Shown: positions 35,519-45,380, counted from the first letter of the stretch. The stretch: 64,000 nucleotides of DNA from Kaistella treverensis (GCF_900114045.1 NZ_FORQ01000001.1:1054001-1118000); one strand, 5' to 3'. Numbers and translations: made by a program. Notes: generated by a model not told the origin, from the letters alone.

Positions 35519-36964
35519 TTAGAATTCCGCATTGTGAGGTGTGCGCGGGAAAGGGATTACATCACGGATGTTCGTCATCCCGGTAACAAATAATACAAGT
35601 CTTTCCAATCCCAAACCGAAACCTGCGTGCGGAACCGAACCGAATTTTCTGGTGTCTAAATACCACCACAATTCCTCTTCGTCCACGTTCATATCTTTCA
35701 TTTTGCTCTGCAGAATACTCAGCTGGTCTTCACGTTGTGAACCGCCGATGATTTCGCCAATTCCAGGGAATAAAACATCCATCGCGGCAACGGTTTTTCC
35801 GTCTTCGTTCAGTTTCATGTAAAATGCTTTGATTTCTTTCGGATAATCAAACAAAACCACCGGACTGTCGAAATGTTTTTCTACCAGATAACGCTCGTGC
35901 TCGCTTTGCAAATCGGCGCCCCATTCCTCAATCGGGAATTGGAATTTGCCTTTTTTATTTTCTTTGGAATTTCTCAGAATATCAATGGCTTCCGTATAAG
36001 AAACGCGTTTAAATCTTTTTTGGATTACGTTGGTCAGTTTCTCAATTAAACCTTCTGCTGCGCGGTCTTTTTCCGGTTTCTGCTTTTGCTCTTCAGTAAA
36101 TCTTTTATCTAAAAAGTCCAGATCATCTTTGCAGTTTTCCAGAACATAGCCGATAACATATTTCAAGAAATCTTCCGCTAAATCGATATTATCTTCTAAA
36201 TTATTAAATGCAACTTCGGGTTCCACCATCCAGAATTCCGCAAGGTGACGCGCCGTGTTGGAATTTTCTGCACGGAAAGTCGGCCCGAAAGTATAAACCC
36301 TGCCAAGACCCATCATCGCTGTTTCTACGCTTAACTGTCCGGAAACCGTAAGATTGGTTTTTTTACCGAAAAAATCCTGAGAAAAATCAATTTCCGAATT
36401 TTCATCGCGCGGGATTTCATTTAAATCGAAATTCGTTACGCTGAACATTTCACCTGCACCTTCTGCATCAGCGCCCGTAATAATCGGCGTATTCATGTAG
36501 AAGAACTGATTTTGGTGAAAGAACTGATGAATTGCAAAACTCACCGAGCTGCGCACACGGAAAACCGCTCCGAAAAGATTGGTACGGAAACGCAAATGCG
36601 CCTGCTCACGCAATATTTCCAATGAATGTTTCTTTGGCTGAAGAATGGTTTTGTCACGCTCCTCCGTAAAATTATCGCCTAAAATCTGTATTTTTTTCGC
36701 GATTATTTCAATGGTTTGTCCTGCTCCCTGACTTTCTACCACTTCACCAACAATTTTCAGCGAAGCTGCATTGGTAATGTTTTTCAGCAGGTTTTCGTCG
36801 AATTTTTCAAAATCTACGACAATCTGGAGATTATTTATGGTTGAACCGTCATTCAAAGCAATAAAGCGGTTGGAGCGGAACGCCCGAACCCAGCCTTGAA
36901 TCGTAATGTCGTGGTGCAACTGTTTTTTATAATTTCCTAATAGTTCTTTTATCGTCGTTCTCAT
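35519..36964 (-). CDS. asnS: asparaginyl-tRNA synthetase
   Basis: Class II aminoacyl-tRNA synthetase. N-terminal OB-fold (about 1-110, with [13 protein letters not shown]), then catalytic domain with [32 protein letters not shown] (motif 2) and C-terminal [12 protein letters not shown] (motif 3). I chose [10 protein letters not shown] (480 aa) over an ATG 69 bp upstream, since the extra residues look like leader sequence. Confidence 0.97.
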   Translation of the reverse strand: MRTTIKELLGNYKKQLHHDITIQGWVRAFRSNRFIALNDGSTINNLQIVVDFEKFDENLLKNITNAASLKIVGEVVESQGAGQTIEIIAKKIQILGDNFTEERDKTILQPKKHSLEILREQAHLRFRTNLFGAVFRVRSSVSFAIHQFFHQNQFFYMNTPIITGADAEGAGEMFSVTNFDLNEIPRDENSEIDFSQDFFGKKTNLTVSGQLSVETAMMGLGRVYTFGPTFRAENSNTARHLAEFWMVEPEVAFNNLEDNIDLAEDFLKYVIGYVLENCKDDLDFLDKRFTEEQKQKPEKDRAAEGLIEKLTNVIQKRFKRVSYTEAIDILRNSKENKKGKFQFPIEEWGADLQSEHERYLVEKHFDSPVVLFDYPKEIKAFYMKLNEDGKTVAAMDVLFPGIGEIIGGSQREDQLSILQSKMKDMNVDEEELWWYLDTRKFGSVPHAGFGLGLERLVLFVTGMTNIRDVIPFPRTPHNAEF

Positions 36965-37030
36965 TTTCGTGGAAGTCGTTTTTTTTAGTGTTTTACCGAA
37001 ATTTTGTGCTTCGCCAAATCTCAGTCTATG

Positions 37031-37038
37031 CAAACTTA
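37031..37038 (-). promoter_or_regulatory. -7 promoter element of asnS
   Basis: Minus-strand TAAGTTTG, matching TAnnTTTG, about 67 bp upstream of the asnS start. This argues for a leader and against the upstream start codon. -33 not evident. Confidence 0.5.
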
Positions 37039-37088
37039 CTAAAAATTGGCGTAATTTTTGCTTTAGGTTATTAATATTTTTCTAAGAA

Positions 37089-37219
37089 TTTCGGTGTTTT
37101 TCACCGGAATTTTTTTGCTTTTAGACTTTACTAAAATTTGCTGTTAAAAATTTTTTAGCAAATCAGTTTCACAAAATCTGAAAAAAAATGGTCAAAAAAA
37201 GGCAAAAAAATTGCCTTTA
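37089..37219. other. AT-rich asnS-rimM gap with two further hairpins
   Basis: Hairpins CGGTG / CACCG (37092-37106) and AAAGGCAA / TTGCCTTT (37197-37219) lie in tandem beyond the rimM terminator. No coding frame is present in 37039-37238. They may be backup terminators or derivatives of the dispersed AT-rich motif. Confidence 0.5.
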
Positions 37220-37238
37220 AATCTTTACTATAAGTTTT

Positions 37239-37270
37239 CAAAAAAATTGCCCGAAAAGCAGGCAATTTTT
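37239..37270 (-). terminator. rimM terminator
   Basis: On the minus strand AAAATTGCC / GGCAATTTT with TGCTTTTCG loop and trailing T run, at the rimM stop. Confidence 0.82.
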
Positions 37271-37811
37271 ATTCATCTTTTTTGGAAGGCACCAGGAAAA
37301 CATCCATCAAACCTTCCGGCAACGCCATTTTAAGATATTTTTCTTCACGATTCAGTTCCAGAATCCAGTCTTTAATAATTGGTATAACAACTTGTTTTCC
37401 GCCATAATTCAGCATAAAATAATGCTGACCCGTCTGATCATTAACCGACTCTATTATTCCGCAGGATTTGCCGTCTTCTTCACGGATTTCAAAACCAACT
37501 ACTTCGTGGTAATAAAATTTATTTCCCGTCAGTTTCGGTAAACCGGAAAGCGGCATGTAAACGTCTTTCCCCACAACCTGATCCACCAAAGTTTCGGTAG
37601 AATTTTTAAAGGAAATAATCAGCGTTTCACCTTTGCTCCACGCTTGTTTTGCCACAAAAAAAGGAACCAGCAAACCGTTGATATCCACAAAAATAGAATC
37701 CAGTTTATTGTACATCTCAGGTTGGTCTGTATCTAATTTTAGAAATACATTGCCATGCAAGCCATGTCTGCGCGTGATTTTTCCGAGAAAATAGCAATCT
37801 TCTTTTTTCAT
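37269..37811 (-). CDS. rimM: 16S rRNA processing factor RimM
   Basis: Ribosome maturation factor for the 30S head. N-terminal RimM domain with GKITRRHGLHGNVFLK, a linker, then a PRC-barrel with FEIREEDGKSCG and a late GKQVVIPIIKDWI. Length 180 aa is normal. It follows rpsP by 78 nt, the usual neighbour, but trmD and rplS are not here. Confidence 0.96.
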   Translation of the reverse strand: MKKEDCYFLGKITRRHGLHGNVFLKLDTDQPEMYNKLDSIFVDINGLLVPFFVAKQAWSKGETLIISFKNSTETLVDQVVGKDVYMPLSGLPKLTGNKFYYHEVVGFEIREEDGKSCGIIESVNDQTGQHYFMLNYGGKQVVIPIIKDWILELNREEKYLKMALPEGLMDVFLVPSKKDE

Positions 37812-37815
37812 ACTG

Positions 37816-37823
37816 CAAATATA
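37816..37823 (-). promoter_or_regulatory. -7 promoter element of rimM
   Basis: Minus-strand TATATTTG, 5 bp from the ATG. TTG lies 25 bp upstream, longer than usual spacing. Suggests rimM can be read apart from rpsP. Confidence 0.5.
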
Positions 37824-37841
37824 AAAGGTTTTAAAATAACA

Positions 37842-37868
37842 GAGGCGTCAAAAAAAATTTGACGCCTC
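37842..37868. terminator. hairpin between rpsP and rimM
   Basis: Perfect 9-bp arms GAGGCGTCA / TGACGCCTC with an A/T loop. It follows rpsP and precedes the rimM promoter element. It lacks a long T tract, so it may be an attenuator or mRNA end rather than a full terminator. Confidence 0.65.
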
Positions 37869-37888
37869 CATATTCTATAAGAAATTTA

Positions 37889-38626
37889 TTAAGCTTTTGC
37901 TTCGTCAGCACCTTCTTCAGTTGCTTCGTCGCTTCCGGCTAATTTTTCAGTAACATTTGCTACAGTTTCTTTTACGGTATCAATAGCACCTGCAACTACA
38001 GCTGCTGCTCCGCCTAAAGTTTCTGCAACAGTTTCCACTGCTGTTTTCTCTTCTGCAGCCTCTTCCGCTGGCGCGTTTGCAGCTTGTTCAGCAGCTTTAG
38101 CTTCAGCGATTTTTGCGTCTTCAGCAGCTTTTTCTTCTGCTAATTTAGCGTCAGCTTCCGCTTTTGCGTCAGCCTCTATTTTCGCAGCAGCATCCAGTCT
38201 ACCTTGGTTTACTTTAGCTTCAGCTTCCAGAGCAGCTTTTTTAGCTTCATCTTTCGCTTTGCTCAAACCGTCTTTTTTACCAAGAACCTGTTGTTCTTTA
38301 CCTGCTAACCAAGTTGCAAATTTTTCATCTGCAGTTGCCTGGTCGAAAGCACCTTTAGCAACACCACCTAATAAGTGTTTTTTGTAAAGTACGCCTTTGT
38401 AAGAAAGGATTGCGCGCGCAGTATCTGTTGGTTGCGCACCGTTGTTTAACCATTTTACGGCAGCATCAACATTCAGGTCAATTACCGCTGGGTTGGTTAC
38501 TGGGTTGTAAGTCCCGATTTTTTCGATGAATTTACCATCTCTACTTGCTCTTGCATCGGCAACTACGATGTGGAAAAAAGGCTTCCCTTTTTTACCGTGT
38601 CTTTGTAATCTAATTTTTACTGACAT
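37889..38626 (-). CDS. rpsP: ribosomal protein S16 with long Ala/Glu/Lys-rich C-terminal tail
   Basis: Residues 1-85 are a normal bS16 domain ([22 protein letters not shown], then YNPVTNPA). From about residue 115 a repetitive Ala-rich tail follows ([21 protein letters not shown], and similar), ending acidic. At 245 aa it is nearly three times the E. coli length. Tails of this kind occur in Bacteroidota S16, though this is on the long side. Likely solvent-exposed on the 30S. Confidence 0.96.
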   Translation of the reverse strand: MSVKIRLQRHGKKGKPFFHIVVADARASRDGKFIEKIGTYNPVTNPAVIDLNVDAAVKWLNNGAQPTDTARAILSYKGVLYKKHLLGGVAKGAFDQATADEKFATWLAGKEQQVLGKKDGLSKAKDEAKKAALEAEAKVNQGRLDAAAKIEADAKAEADAKLAEEKAAEDAKIAEAKAAEQAANAPAEEAAEEKTAVETVAETLGGAAAVVAGAIDTVKETVANVTEKLAGSDEATEEGADEAKA

Positions 38627-38672
38627 AAATGTTTGAATTTGTGGGAACTCGTCCCGATTAATTATAAGGCTG

Positions 38673-38680
38673 CAAAGATA
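38673..38680 (-). promoter_or_regulatory. -7 promoter element of rpsP
   Basis: Minus-strand TATCTTTG, with TTG 16 bp further upstream, about 47 bp before the ATG. Slightly short spacer. Confidence 0.55.
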
Positions 38681-38758
38681 ATCATTTTTCTCAATGCAAC
38701 ATCTTCACACGCTGATTATTTGCCACTAAAAATACCAAGTTTTTCAGGAGCCGGGAAC

Positions 38759-38838
38759 CTGCTTTCACTACTCGCTTCCCGCGCGCGCTTTTCCCGCGCG
38801 CTCGGGAGAGCTCAAACACGCCGTTCAACCAGGGCTAG
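38759..38838. repeat. GC-rich palindromic element, copy C
   Basis: Left end CTGCTTTCACTACTCGCTT, inner hairpin with arms CCCGCGCGCGC / GCGCGCTCGGG (38778-38806), right end GAGCTCAAACACGCC and final GGGCTAGAG. The final GGGCTAGA is shared with copy D, but inner stems differ. Confidence 0.75.
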
Positions 38839-38881
38839 AGATTTACGCTCCTTCCACTTCCCGTTCCCAAATCCAGATTTC

Positions 38882-39065
38882 AAAATGAAAAAATTCACTC
38901 TTAAAACAACATTTTTTTCGATTTTACCAAAACAATCCCAAACTCCAAAACGAAAAAAAATGCCCAAAAAGCAGCTTTTTTTTCAACTTCACCAAAAAGC
39001 AGTTCTAAATTCCAAAACGAAAAAATTTGCCGTTCAAACAGCAAATTTTTTAATTTCAAAAGCAC
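38882..39065. repeat. 65-67-bp AT-rich tandem repeat
   Basis: Three units start at 38882, 38947 and 39014, each beginning AAAA(C/T)GAAAAAA, followed by a GCC(C/G)-loop-GC motif and a T run. The rest of 38627-39085 is the rpsP leader, the GC-rich element and these repeats; no gene is supported. Confidence 0.72.
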
Positions 39066-39085
39066 TCAACGTTCATACTTCATCC

Positions 39086-39604
39086 TTACTGGAAAAACAC
39101 CATAATAACCGCCACCACAAAACCGATTCCGGCGTAAATCATTCCGCGGCGAAATGCCTTTGACTTGAAATTAAACATCCAAAAAGAGGAAATCACAAAG
39201 AAAAACAGCACAAAACCGAAAACCGCGTTCAGCGTCGCGTAACGGTGTGTAGACGTGGATTTATGCAGCTGGTTGAATTTTTCCAAAACATATGGCAGCT
39301 CCATTTTCGTGTATTTTGCTTCGCCGGTTTTTTGGTTGTAAGTTCCCTGCTCGAAGGTTTTCAGATCTCCTTCACCGGGTTTAAATTCCACGTTCCGCAT
39401 TTTGATTTCCTTCGCGAGTTCTTTTTCGGTCATGTTGGGTTTCAACACGATTTCGGTTTTATTTTCCTTTTTCAGGAAATTGGTGTCGCGGTAAATGAGC
39501 AAAACGCCGCTGAGCGCGTAAACCGCCATAATTCCCGCCGCGAAATAGCCTAAATAGCGGTGCGTAATCCGCATAAATGATTTGGTGTCCTTAATTGCTG
39601 CCAT
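39086..39604 (-). CDS. PepSY-associated membrane protein
   Basis: PepSY-TM-like protein of the kind found beside iron-siderophore receptors. Helices at about 14-36, 124-142 and 153-170, with HRYLGYFAAGIMAVYALSG at the first, and a short periplasmic domain (about 40-115). Some relatives act as siderophore-iron reductases, but at 172 aa this is a small single-unit version lacking extra helices. Cotranscription with the TonB receptor 144 bp upstream is likely. Confidence 0.85.
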   Translation of the reverse strand: MAAIKDTKSFMRITHRYLGYFAAGIMAVYALSGVLLIYRDTNFLKKENKTEIVLKPNMTEKELAKEIKMRNVEFKPGEGDLKTFEQGTYNQKTGEAKYTKMELPYVLEKFNQLHKSTSTHRYATLNAVFGFVLFFFVISSFWMFNFKSKAFRRGMIYAGIGFVVAVIMVFFQ

Positions 39605-39642
39605 AGTTTTCTGTTTTTTTTGTTTTTTTTAAAATGGGAAAA

Positions 39643-39660
39643 AACGGGCAAAAACCCGTT
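39643..39660 (-). terminator. hairpin between the TonB receptor and the PepSY gene
   Basis: AACGGG / CCCGTT with TTTTTG loop and trailing T run on the minus strand. Read-through is needed for the PepSY gene unless it has its own promoter. A second imperfect stem (about 39688-39722) lies nearer the receptor stop. Confidence 0.6.
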
Positions 39661-39748
39661 AATTTTTTATCTCGCTTTCCTTTTTTTAAAAACAGCGGAA
39701 AAGTGGTTCTCCACTGTTTTATTTTTCAGGTTGCAAAATTGTGAAAGG

Positions 39749-41962
39749 CTAGAATTTGTAGTTAAACGTCACGTAAAAATTTCGTGGTGTAATTGGGTTC
39801 ACCGAATAGTTTTCGTGGTAGTTATAATTCACCGTGTCGAAAAGGTTACCTATTTTTCCTAAAACCGAAAATTTCTTCCAGTCGTACCCAACGGATAAAG
39901 CTGCCGTCACATAATCGTCAACTTTCAGCAATCTGCTGGCGCCACCGCGATCATCCAGCGTTTCTTTAGTGTCATTCCAGCCTGCAATTCGATCACCCAC
40001 GAAATACGCGCTCGCACCGATTTTCAGGCCTTTCACATACTGATTGAAAGTATAGAAAACGGAAGCATTTGCGGTTGTCGCTGGAGTTCTCACCAATCTT
40101 TGGTTTTCTACATAACCGAAATCGGCAGGTGTATCAAGGTAAACCGAATGGTTGTAGGAAAATCCACCAATCAATGACAGATTCGCGTACGGATTTCCCG
40201 TAATATCCAGCTCCACGCCGCGGCTGCGCATTTTTCCGGCAAATTCTTTAATGCTGGAATCGGAATTCACCGTTCCGTCAGCTTTAAATTCCGCGGTTTG
40301 GTAAAAGTTTTTATTTTCAATCTGGTAAAGTGACAGGTTAATTGCCACCGCATTATTCCAGAAATTCTTTTTCATGCCCAACTCAAACTGGTCGATGAGC
40401 GAAGGTTTCAAAGAATTGTCATCGATGTCGCGGCCGGTATTTGGACTGAAAGAATTGGTGTAAGTCGCGAAAAGCGAAAGATTGTCTGTCGGCATATAAA
40501 CCAAACCTGCTTTTGGCGAAAAAGCGCGGTCTACCGTTCCTTCGGAAATCGTAACTGAATTGTTGGCAAAGTTTTTCTTTTCAGAATCTTTGTTTTCCAC
40601 ATAAGACCATCTCAAACCCGCCAAAACTTTAAATTGTTCCGTAAGTTCGATGTAATCCTGCGCATAAATACCAAATCTTTGAGTCGGAATTCTGTTGCGG
40701 TCTTTTCTTTCCGAGTTTGGAACAGCGCCCGATGCCCAGCTTGACGGATCATCTAAGTAAATGGTTCCATCAGCATTACCGTTAGTTCCATAAAGTGACT
40801 GCGAAAGTTTGAAAGTGTAAGAATCATTGGTTCCGTAATCGCCATCTGTTCCCACCAAAATCTTATGGTTAACATTGCCGGTTTTCACTTCACCATTTAA
40901 ATTCAGCTGCAAACTGGTGTAGTTTTGCTCCGCGTAGGTTTTATTGATTGGTCTTTTCCAGCTTAAACGGTCAGTATTGTCATAGCTCCACTGAATTCTT
41001 TCGGAAGAAAAATAATCTTTCGTGTAGTTTTGGTAAGACGCGACCGCATTTAAAGTCCAGAAATCATTAAACTGATGATTAAATGTAATTCCGGTTGTTG
41101 CCTGTTCTACCGTTTGGTTTTGCCAGTCTGCACCAAGAAAAGCGTTGCGCGGCAATAAATTATTCATCGCGTAGGAACCGTCTTTGTTGGTAATGGAACC
41201 GATACCGAAATCAGGCGTGAATTCATTTTTCAGATAATCTGCTTCAACCAAAATCTGCGACTTTTCACCGATATTAAAAACAAAAGACGGATTGAAATAA
41301 TATTTTTCCGATTCTACCACATCGCGGAAACTCTCAGCCGTTTCAAAAGAACCGTTCACACGGAACGCAATTTTTTCGCTTAACGGACCGTAAAAATCGA
41401 CGGTTGGTTTATAGCTGTTCCAGCTTCCTGCGCTGAAACTTACACTGCCGCCTTTATCAAATTTTGGTTTTTTTGTTATTAAGTTCACCACACCACCAGC
41501 GCCCACATTTCCGTAAAGCATTGCGTTGCCGCCTTTCAAAACTTCCACTCTTTCCAAACCGGAAACTTCAGGGAAAACACCGCTGTTTACACGCGAACCG
41601 TTTTTAAAAATATTGTCGTTCCCGAAAACAAAACCACGTCCACCAAAACTGTCCTGTGAATTTCCGCGCGAAGACGTAATATAAAGACCGTTTACATTTT
41701 GCAGAACGTCGCTCAGCTGTTTTGCTTGCTGCTGCTCAATTACTTCATGCGTTACAATCGCCACCGGCTGCGGATTTTCCATGATCGTCAGATTTGACTT
41801 CGACGAAAGAGGGCGTGCTTTATTGGGATTTCCGGTTTTATGAAGGTTTACATCTTCAATTTGCTGAATTCTGATCGTGTCACTCTCAAAATCATATTTC
41901 ATCTGCCCACTCATCGTTGCAGCAATCAATAACATTCCGAGAGAAATTTTCTGTTTTTTCAT
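39749..41962 (-). CDS. TonB-dependent siderophore receptor
   Basis: Outer-membrane receptor, 737 aa. Signal peptide ending near SGQ, a plug domain with IMENPQPVAIVTHEVIEQQQ (about 60-80) and ERVEVLKGGNAMLYGNVGAGGVVN, then a 22-strand barrel ending in aromatic NFYVTFNYKF. Resembles FhuA-type ferrichrome receptors. Fur-type control is supported by an upstream palindrome. The ligand is not determined. Confidence 0.94.
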   Translation of the reverse strand: MKKQKISLGMLLIAATMSGQMKYDFESDTIRIQQIEDVNLHKTGNPNKARPLSSKSNLTIMENPQPVAIVTHEVIEQQQAKQLSDVLQNVNGLYITSSRGNSQDSFGGRGFVFGNDNIFKNGSRVNSGVFPEVSGLERVEVLKGGNAMLYGNVGAGGVVNLITKKPKFDKGGSVSFSAGSWNSYKPTVDFYGPLSEKIAFRVNGSFETAESFRDVVESEKYYFNPSFVFNIGEKSQILVEADYLKNEFTPDFGIGSITNKDGSYAMNNLLPRNAFLGADWQNQTVEQATTGITFNHQFNDFWTLNAVASYQNYTKDYFSSERIQWSYDNTDRLSWKRPINKTYAEQNYTSLQLNLNGEVKTGNVNHKILVGTDGDYGTNDSYTFKLSQSLYGTNGNADGTIYLDDPSSWASGAVPNSERKDRNRIPTQRFGIYAQDYIELTEQFKVLAGLRWSYVENKDSEKKNFANNSVTISEGTVDRAFSPKAGLVYMPTDNLSLFATYTNSFSPNTGRDIDDNSLKPSLIDQFELGMKKNFWNNAVAINLSLYQIENKNFYQTAEFKADGTVNSDSSIKEFAGKMRSRGVELDITGNPYANLSLIGGFSYNHSVYLDTPADFGYVENQRLVRTPATTANASVFYTFNQYVKGLKIGASAYFVGDRIAGWNDTKETLDDRGGASRLLKVDDYVTAALSVGYDWKKFSVLGKIGNLFDTVNYNYHENYSVNPITPRNFYVTFNYKF

Positions 41963-41998
41963 GGACGTTTTTATTTAGACTGAATTAAAATAACGCTG

Positions 41999-42029
41999 CA
42001 AAAGTAAGCGATTCCACTAAAACAAGCAA
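41999..42029 (-). promoter_or_regulatory. promoter of the TonB receptor gene
   Basis: TTG, 20 bp, TACTTTTG: a full match to the Bacteroidota promoter form, about 37 bp upstream of the start codon. Confidence 0.72.
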
Positions 42030-42033
42030 GTCT

Positions 42034-42052
42034 ATTTTGAATTATTCTAAAT
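42034..42052. promoter_or_regulatory. Fur-like box upstream of the TonB receptor
   Basis: 19-bp palindrome ATTTTGAATTATTCTAAAT with 8 of 9 arm pairs, just upstream of the -33 element. Core GAAT-T-ATTC fits the ATAAT-type Fur site. Confidence 0.6.
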
Positions 42053-42110
42053 AAAGAAATTTGTTTAAATTCCTGAAAATGAAGCTGGTTTTATTTTTAG
42101 CTGATATTTA

Positions 42111-43487
42111 TCAGTTTTTTTTCAGGAAAATAAAGCCAAAAAGCAGGAAGGAAATGTTGATGATGAAATACATAATTCCGTTCGGCGCACTCGCGGTTCC
42201 GAACAAAACAATGGCAATTCCGAAGACCGCGATTACGGCCATTATTTTTTTCATTAATGAATTACGCGAAAAAAGTTTCCTGTTGAAAAGTTGAAACAAA
42301 CCAATAAACAAAGCACCGTTCACCAGGTAAATAAAAATGATGGGTATTGCGGAAATGTCAAAATTTTTCGATGTGAAAAATGGAACCGTGTTCGTGATAT
42401 AATAAATAAGGATGTAAACCAGAATGATTAAAGTCCCAAAAATTGCACTGTTCACCGGCATTTTTGTTTTTTCATCAATTTTAGTCAAATTCAGGAATTT
42501 TTTGGATTTCTCTAAATTCGAAAACTGATAAGGAACGCGAATTGTCGCGAGAAGCAAACCGTTTGAAGTTCCCAAAACCGAAATAATAATGAAAAGCTGC
42601 ATAATTAAAGCTCCGGAATTTGAAGCAATTTTCCTTGCAAATTCGGTGATATAAGTATCTTTCAGGGCGATGATTTCTTCACCGCTCATGCGGAAAACAA
42701 TTCCGAGATAATAAGATATATAAATCACCATTACCGAAATGGTTCCTATTATTAAAGCTTTCGGAAGGTTTTTGCTCGAATTTTTAATCTCACCCGAAAT
42801 CTGCGTTGCGATATACCAACCATCAAAAGCAAAGGAAATGGGGATAAAACTCGCCGCTACCAAGAGCAAAAATGATTGATTCTGCACACCGTTCCCGATT
42901 TGCGTAAATGTGTTTACCTGGCTTACATCGCCTTTTACCAAGCTTAAAATACCGAGCGACGCTATGAAAATTAACGGTAAAACCTTCAGCACTGTTGTCA
43001 TTTGCTGAAAAATTCCGCTGCTTCGTGGCCGGAAAATATTAATACAGAAAAAGATGACCAAATTTACGAAACCAATCAGCGCGAAATGCAGCGTCGTGGG
43101 AGTAAAATTGAAAAAATCTGCCAGCAAATGCGCAATATAAATCCCAGAAACCGTGAACAGAACGGCGGTCAGCGCGGGATAAAACAGACTCATATACATC
43201 CAACCGACAAAATAGGCGGCGGTGTTGCCGAAACGGTAAGTGACGTAGCTTAAAATTCCGCCTTCTTTGGGCAGAATTTCGGCATAATTTGCCATGGAAA
43301 TTCCGGCGAAAACAACGCTGATGCCGACAATGGTAAAGCCCAGAAATCCGGCTAAAACATTGCCTTGCGTTGCAGAAAGTACATCATCAACTTTAAAGAA
43401 AATTCCGGATCCAATAACCTGTCCGATCACCATAGAAATGGCGGTAAATAAACCGTATTTGGCTTCCAGTTTTTGGTTGTCGCGCAT
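42111..43487 (-). CDS. APC-family amino acid permease
   Basis: Twelve-helix amino acid transporter of the APC superfamily. TM1 carries VIGQVIGSGIFF (the GSGIF motif), and TM6 region has SFAFDGWYIATQISGEIKNSSK. At 458 aa it is complete. Substrate cannot be read. It ends 15 nt before the ABC-F gene on the same strand. Confidence 0.93.
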   Translation of the reverse strand: MRDNQKLEAKYGLFTAISMVIGQVIGSGIFFKVDDVLSATQGNVLAGFLGFTIVGISVVFAGISMANYAEILPKEGGILSYVTYRFGNTAAYFVGWMYMSLFYPALTAVLFTVSGIYIAHLLADFFNFTPTTLHFALIGFVNLVIFFCINIFRPRSSGIFQQMTTVLKVLPLIFIASLGILSLVKGDVSQVNTFTQIGNGVQNQSFLLLVAASFIPISFAFDGWYIATQISGEIKNSSKNLPKALIIGTISVMVIYISYYLGIVFRMSGEEIIALKDTYITEFARKIASNSGALIMQLFIIISVLGTSNGLLLATIRVPYQFSNLEKSKKFLNLTKIDEKTKMPVNSAIFGTLIILVYILIYYITNTVPFFTSKNFDISAIPIIFIYLVNGALFIGLFQLFNRKLFSRNSLMKKIMAVIAVFGIAIVLFGTASAPNGIMYFIINISFLLFGFIFLKKN

Positions 43488-43502
43488 AATTTGGTGGAAA
43501 TT

Positions 43503-45380
43503 TTAGTCCTGAAGTTCTAACCAGCGCATTTCTAAATCCTGCAGTTTTTCCGCAATCGTTTCCAAATCTTTAGAGTACACCGCAATTTTTTCATAATCGG
43601 TTTCATTGTTCAGATTTTCCAGGATTTCCGCGCGGTTTTTCTCCAGTTTCGGCATTTCCTTTTCAATTTCTTTCAACTCCTGCTGTTCTTTAAAGGAAAG
43701 TTTTTTGGTCGCAGAAGTTTGAACCGGTTTTACAGCTTCAACTTTTTTCGGAGCTTCTGGCGCTGGCGCTGAAACTTTTTTTGACTGCTCTAAAGCCTTT
43801 TTTTCGCGATATTCCGAGAAGTTGCCGACAAAATCTTTGATGATTCCGTCACCTTCGAAGGCTAAAACGTGATCCACAATTCGGTCCATAAAATATCGGT
43901 CGTGGGAAACGATAATTAAACTGCCCTGAAACTGCAAAAGGAAATTTTCTAAAACCGTCAATGTAGGTAAATCCAAATCATTCGTCGGCTCATCGAAAAT
44001 TAAAAAGTTCGGATTTTGGTACAAAACGTACATCAAATGCAGACGTCTTTTTTCACCGCCGGACAATTTTGAAATCGGCGAATACTGCGTTTGGTCATCA
44101 AACAAAAAAAGACGCAAAAACTGCGAGGCAGAAATGGTTCTGCCATTCGCCAGCGGGAAATTTTCAGATATATCTTTAATAAAATCAATGACGCGCTGAT
44201 CTTCCTTGTAAACCAAACCTTTCTGCGAAAAATAACCGAATTTTATAGTTTCACCCGTTTCGATGGAACCCGAATCATACGGTTCCAAACCTTGTATAAT
44301 ATTTAAAAGCGTAGATTTTCCGGCGCCGTTTTTACCTACAATCCCCACTTTTTCACCGCGCTGAAACTGGTAAGAAAAATCTTTCAGCAACAATTTATCG
44401 CCGAAACTTTTCGAAATATGATGCAATTCCAGAATTTTTTGGCCCAGACGTTTCATTTCAAAATCCAGTTCCAGTTTTTCTTTTCTGGTATCTGTTTTGG
44501 CAACTTTTTCGGTTTCGTAAAAATCGTCCTGTCGTGATTTCGATTTTGTGGTGCGCGCTTTTGGCTGTCGGCGCATCCATTCCAACTCTTTACGGTAAAG
44601 GTTTTGCGCTTTATCGATAGTAGAATTCAGGTTTTCTTCACGGATGATTTTGTTTTCCAGATAAGTGCCGTAGCTGCCGTTGTGAACGTAAAGATTGTAA
44701 TCTTCCATTTCCCAAATTTTGTCGCAAACAGCGTCCAAAAAATAGCGGTCGTGAGTTACGAGAAGCAAAGTCACCATCGCTTTTGAAAGATAATTTTCGA
44801 GCCACTCCACCATATCCACGTCGAGGTGATTGGTTGGTTCGTCCATAATCAGCAAAGTGTGGCGGTGCTGCGCGCGGGTTTCCACGAGAAGTTTTGCCAG
44901 CGCAACGCGCTTGATTTGCCCGCCGGAAAGCGTTTTCATTTTCGAGGTCAAATCGGTGATTTTCAGTTGGGACAAAATCTGGCTCATTTCATTTTCCAAA
45001 TCCCAGGCTTCGTGATTTTCCATTTCATTCAGCGCTTTATCCATATCATCGGGATCTTCCGAAACCAAGGCATGATGGTAATTTTTCAGCGCCATAATTG
45101 GTGCAGAATCCAAAGTCATCATAAACTCTTCCACATTCAGCTCGCCTTCAAAATCAATTTCCTGATCGAATAAAACCACCTGAATATCTTTGTTGATGAC
45201 AACTGTACCAGAATCCGCGATTTCTTTGCCCATCAAAATTTTGAGCAAAGTAGATTTTCCGGAACCGTTTTTAGCAACAATTGCAATTTTATCACCTTCG
45301 TTAATATGGAAAGTAATGTTGGTAAAAAGTTTTTTAACTCCGAAGGATTTTGTGAGGTTTTCTGCTGAAATATAATTCAT
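43503..45380 (-). CDS. ABC-F family ATPase (Uup-like)
   Basis: Two ATPase domains (about 1-240 and 320-530) with Walker A AKNGSGKST and GKNGAGKST, signatures LSGGQIKRV and LSGGEKRRL, and DEPTNHLD and DEPTNDLD boxes. A C-terminal coiled coil (about 570-625) resembles Uup. ABC-F proteins act on ribosomes; a resistance role is not implied. The start MNYISAENLTK was chosen over one 90 bp upstream because a -7 element precedes it. Confidence 0.94.
   Translation of the reverse strand: MNYISAENLTKSFGVKKLFTNITFHINEGDKIAIVAKNGSGKSTLLKILMGKEIADSGTVVINKDIQVVLFDQEIDFEGELNVEEFMMTLDSAPIMALKNYHHALVSEDPDDMDKALNEMENHEAWDLENEMSQILSQLKITDLTSKMKTLSGGQIKRVALAKLLVETRAQHRHTLLIMDEPTNHLDVDMVEWLENYLSKAMVTLLLVTHDRYFLDAVCDKIWEMEDYNLYVHNGSYGTYLENKIIREENLNSTIDKAQNLYRKELEWMRRQPKARTTKSKSRQDDFYETEKVAKTDTRKEKLELDFEMKRLGQKILELHHISKSFGDKLLLKDFSYQFQRGEKVGIVGKNGAGKSTLLNIIQGLEPYDSGSIETGETIKFGYFSQKGLVYKEDQRVIDFIKDISENFPLANGRTISASQFLRLFLFDDQTQYSPISKLSGGEKRRLHLMYVLYQNPNFLIFDEPTNDLDLPTLTVLENFLLQFQGSLIIVSHDRYFMDRIVDHVLAFEGDGIIKDFVGNFSEYREKKALEQSKKVSAPAPEAPKKVEAVKPVQTSATKKLSFKEQQELKEIEKEMPKLEKNRAEILENLNNETDYEKIAVYSKDLETIAEKLQDLEMRWLELQD

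Noticed and set aside
38633-39163. 176-aa plus-strand ORF in the rpsP-PepSY gap
   Set aside because: It runs through the GC-rich element and the AT-rich tandem repeat, has no promoter or plausible domain, and overlaps the end of the PepSY gene.
43503-45380. ABC-F protein as an antibiotic-resistance determinant
   Set aside because: Domain layout is closest to housekeeping Uup-like proteins; no resistance-type extended linker or leader peptide seen.
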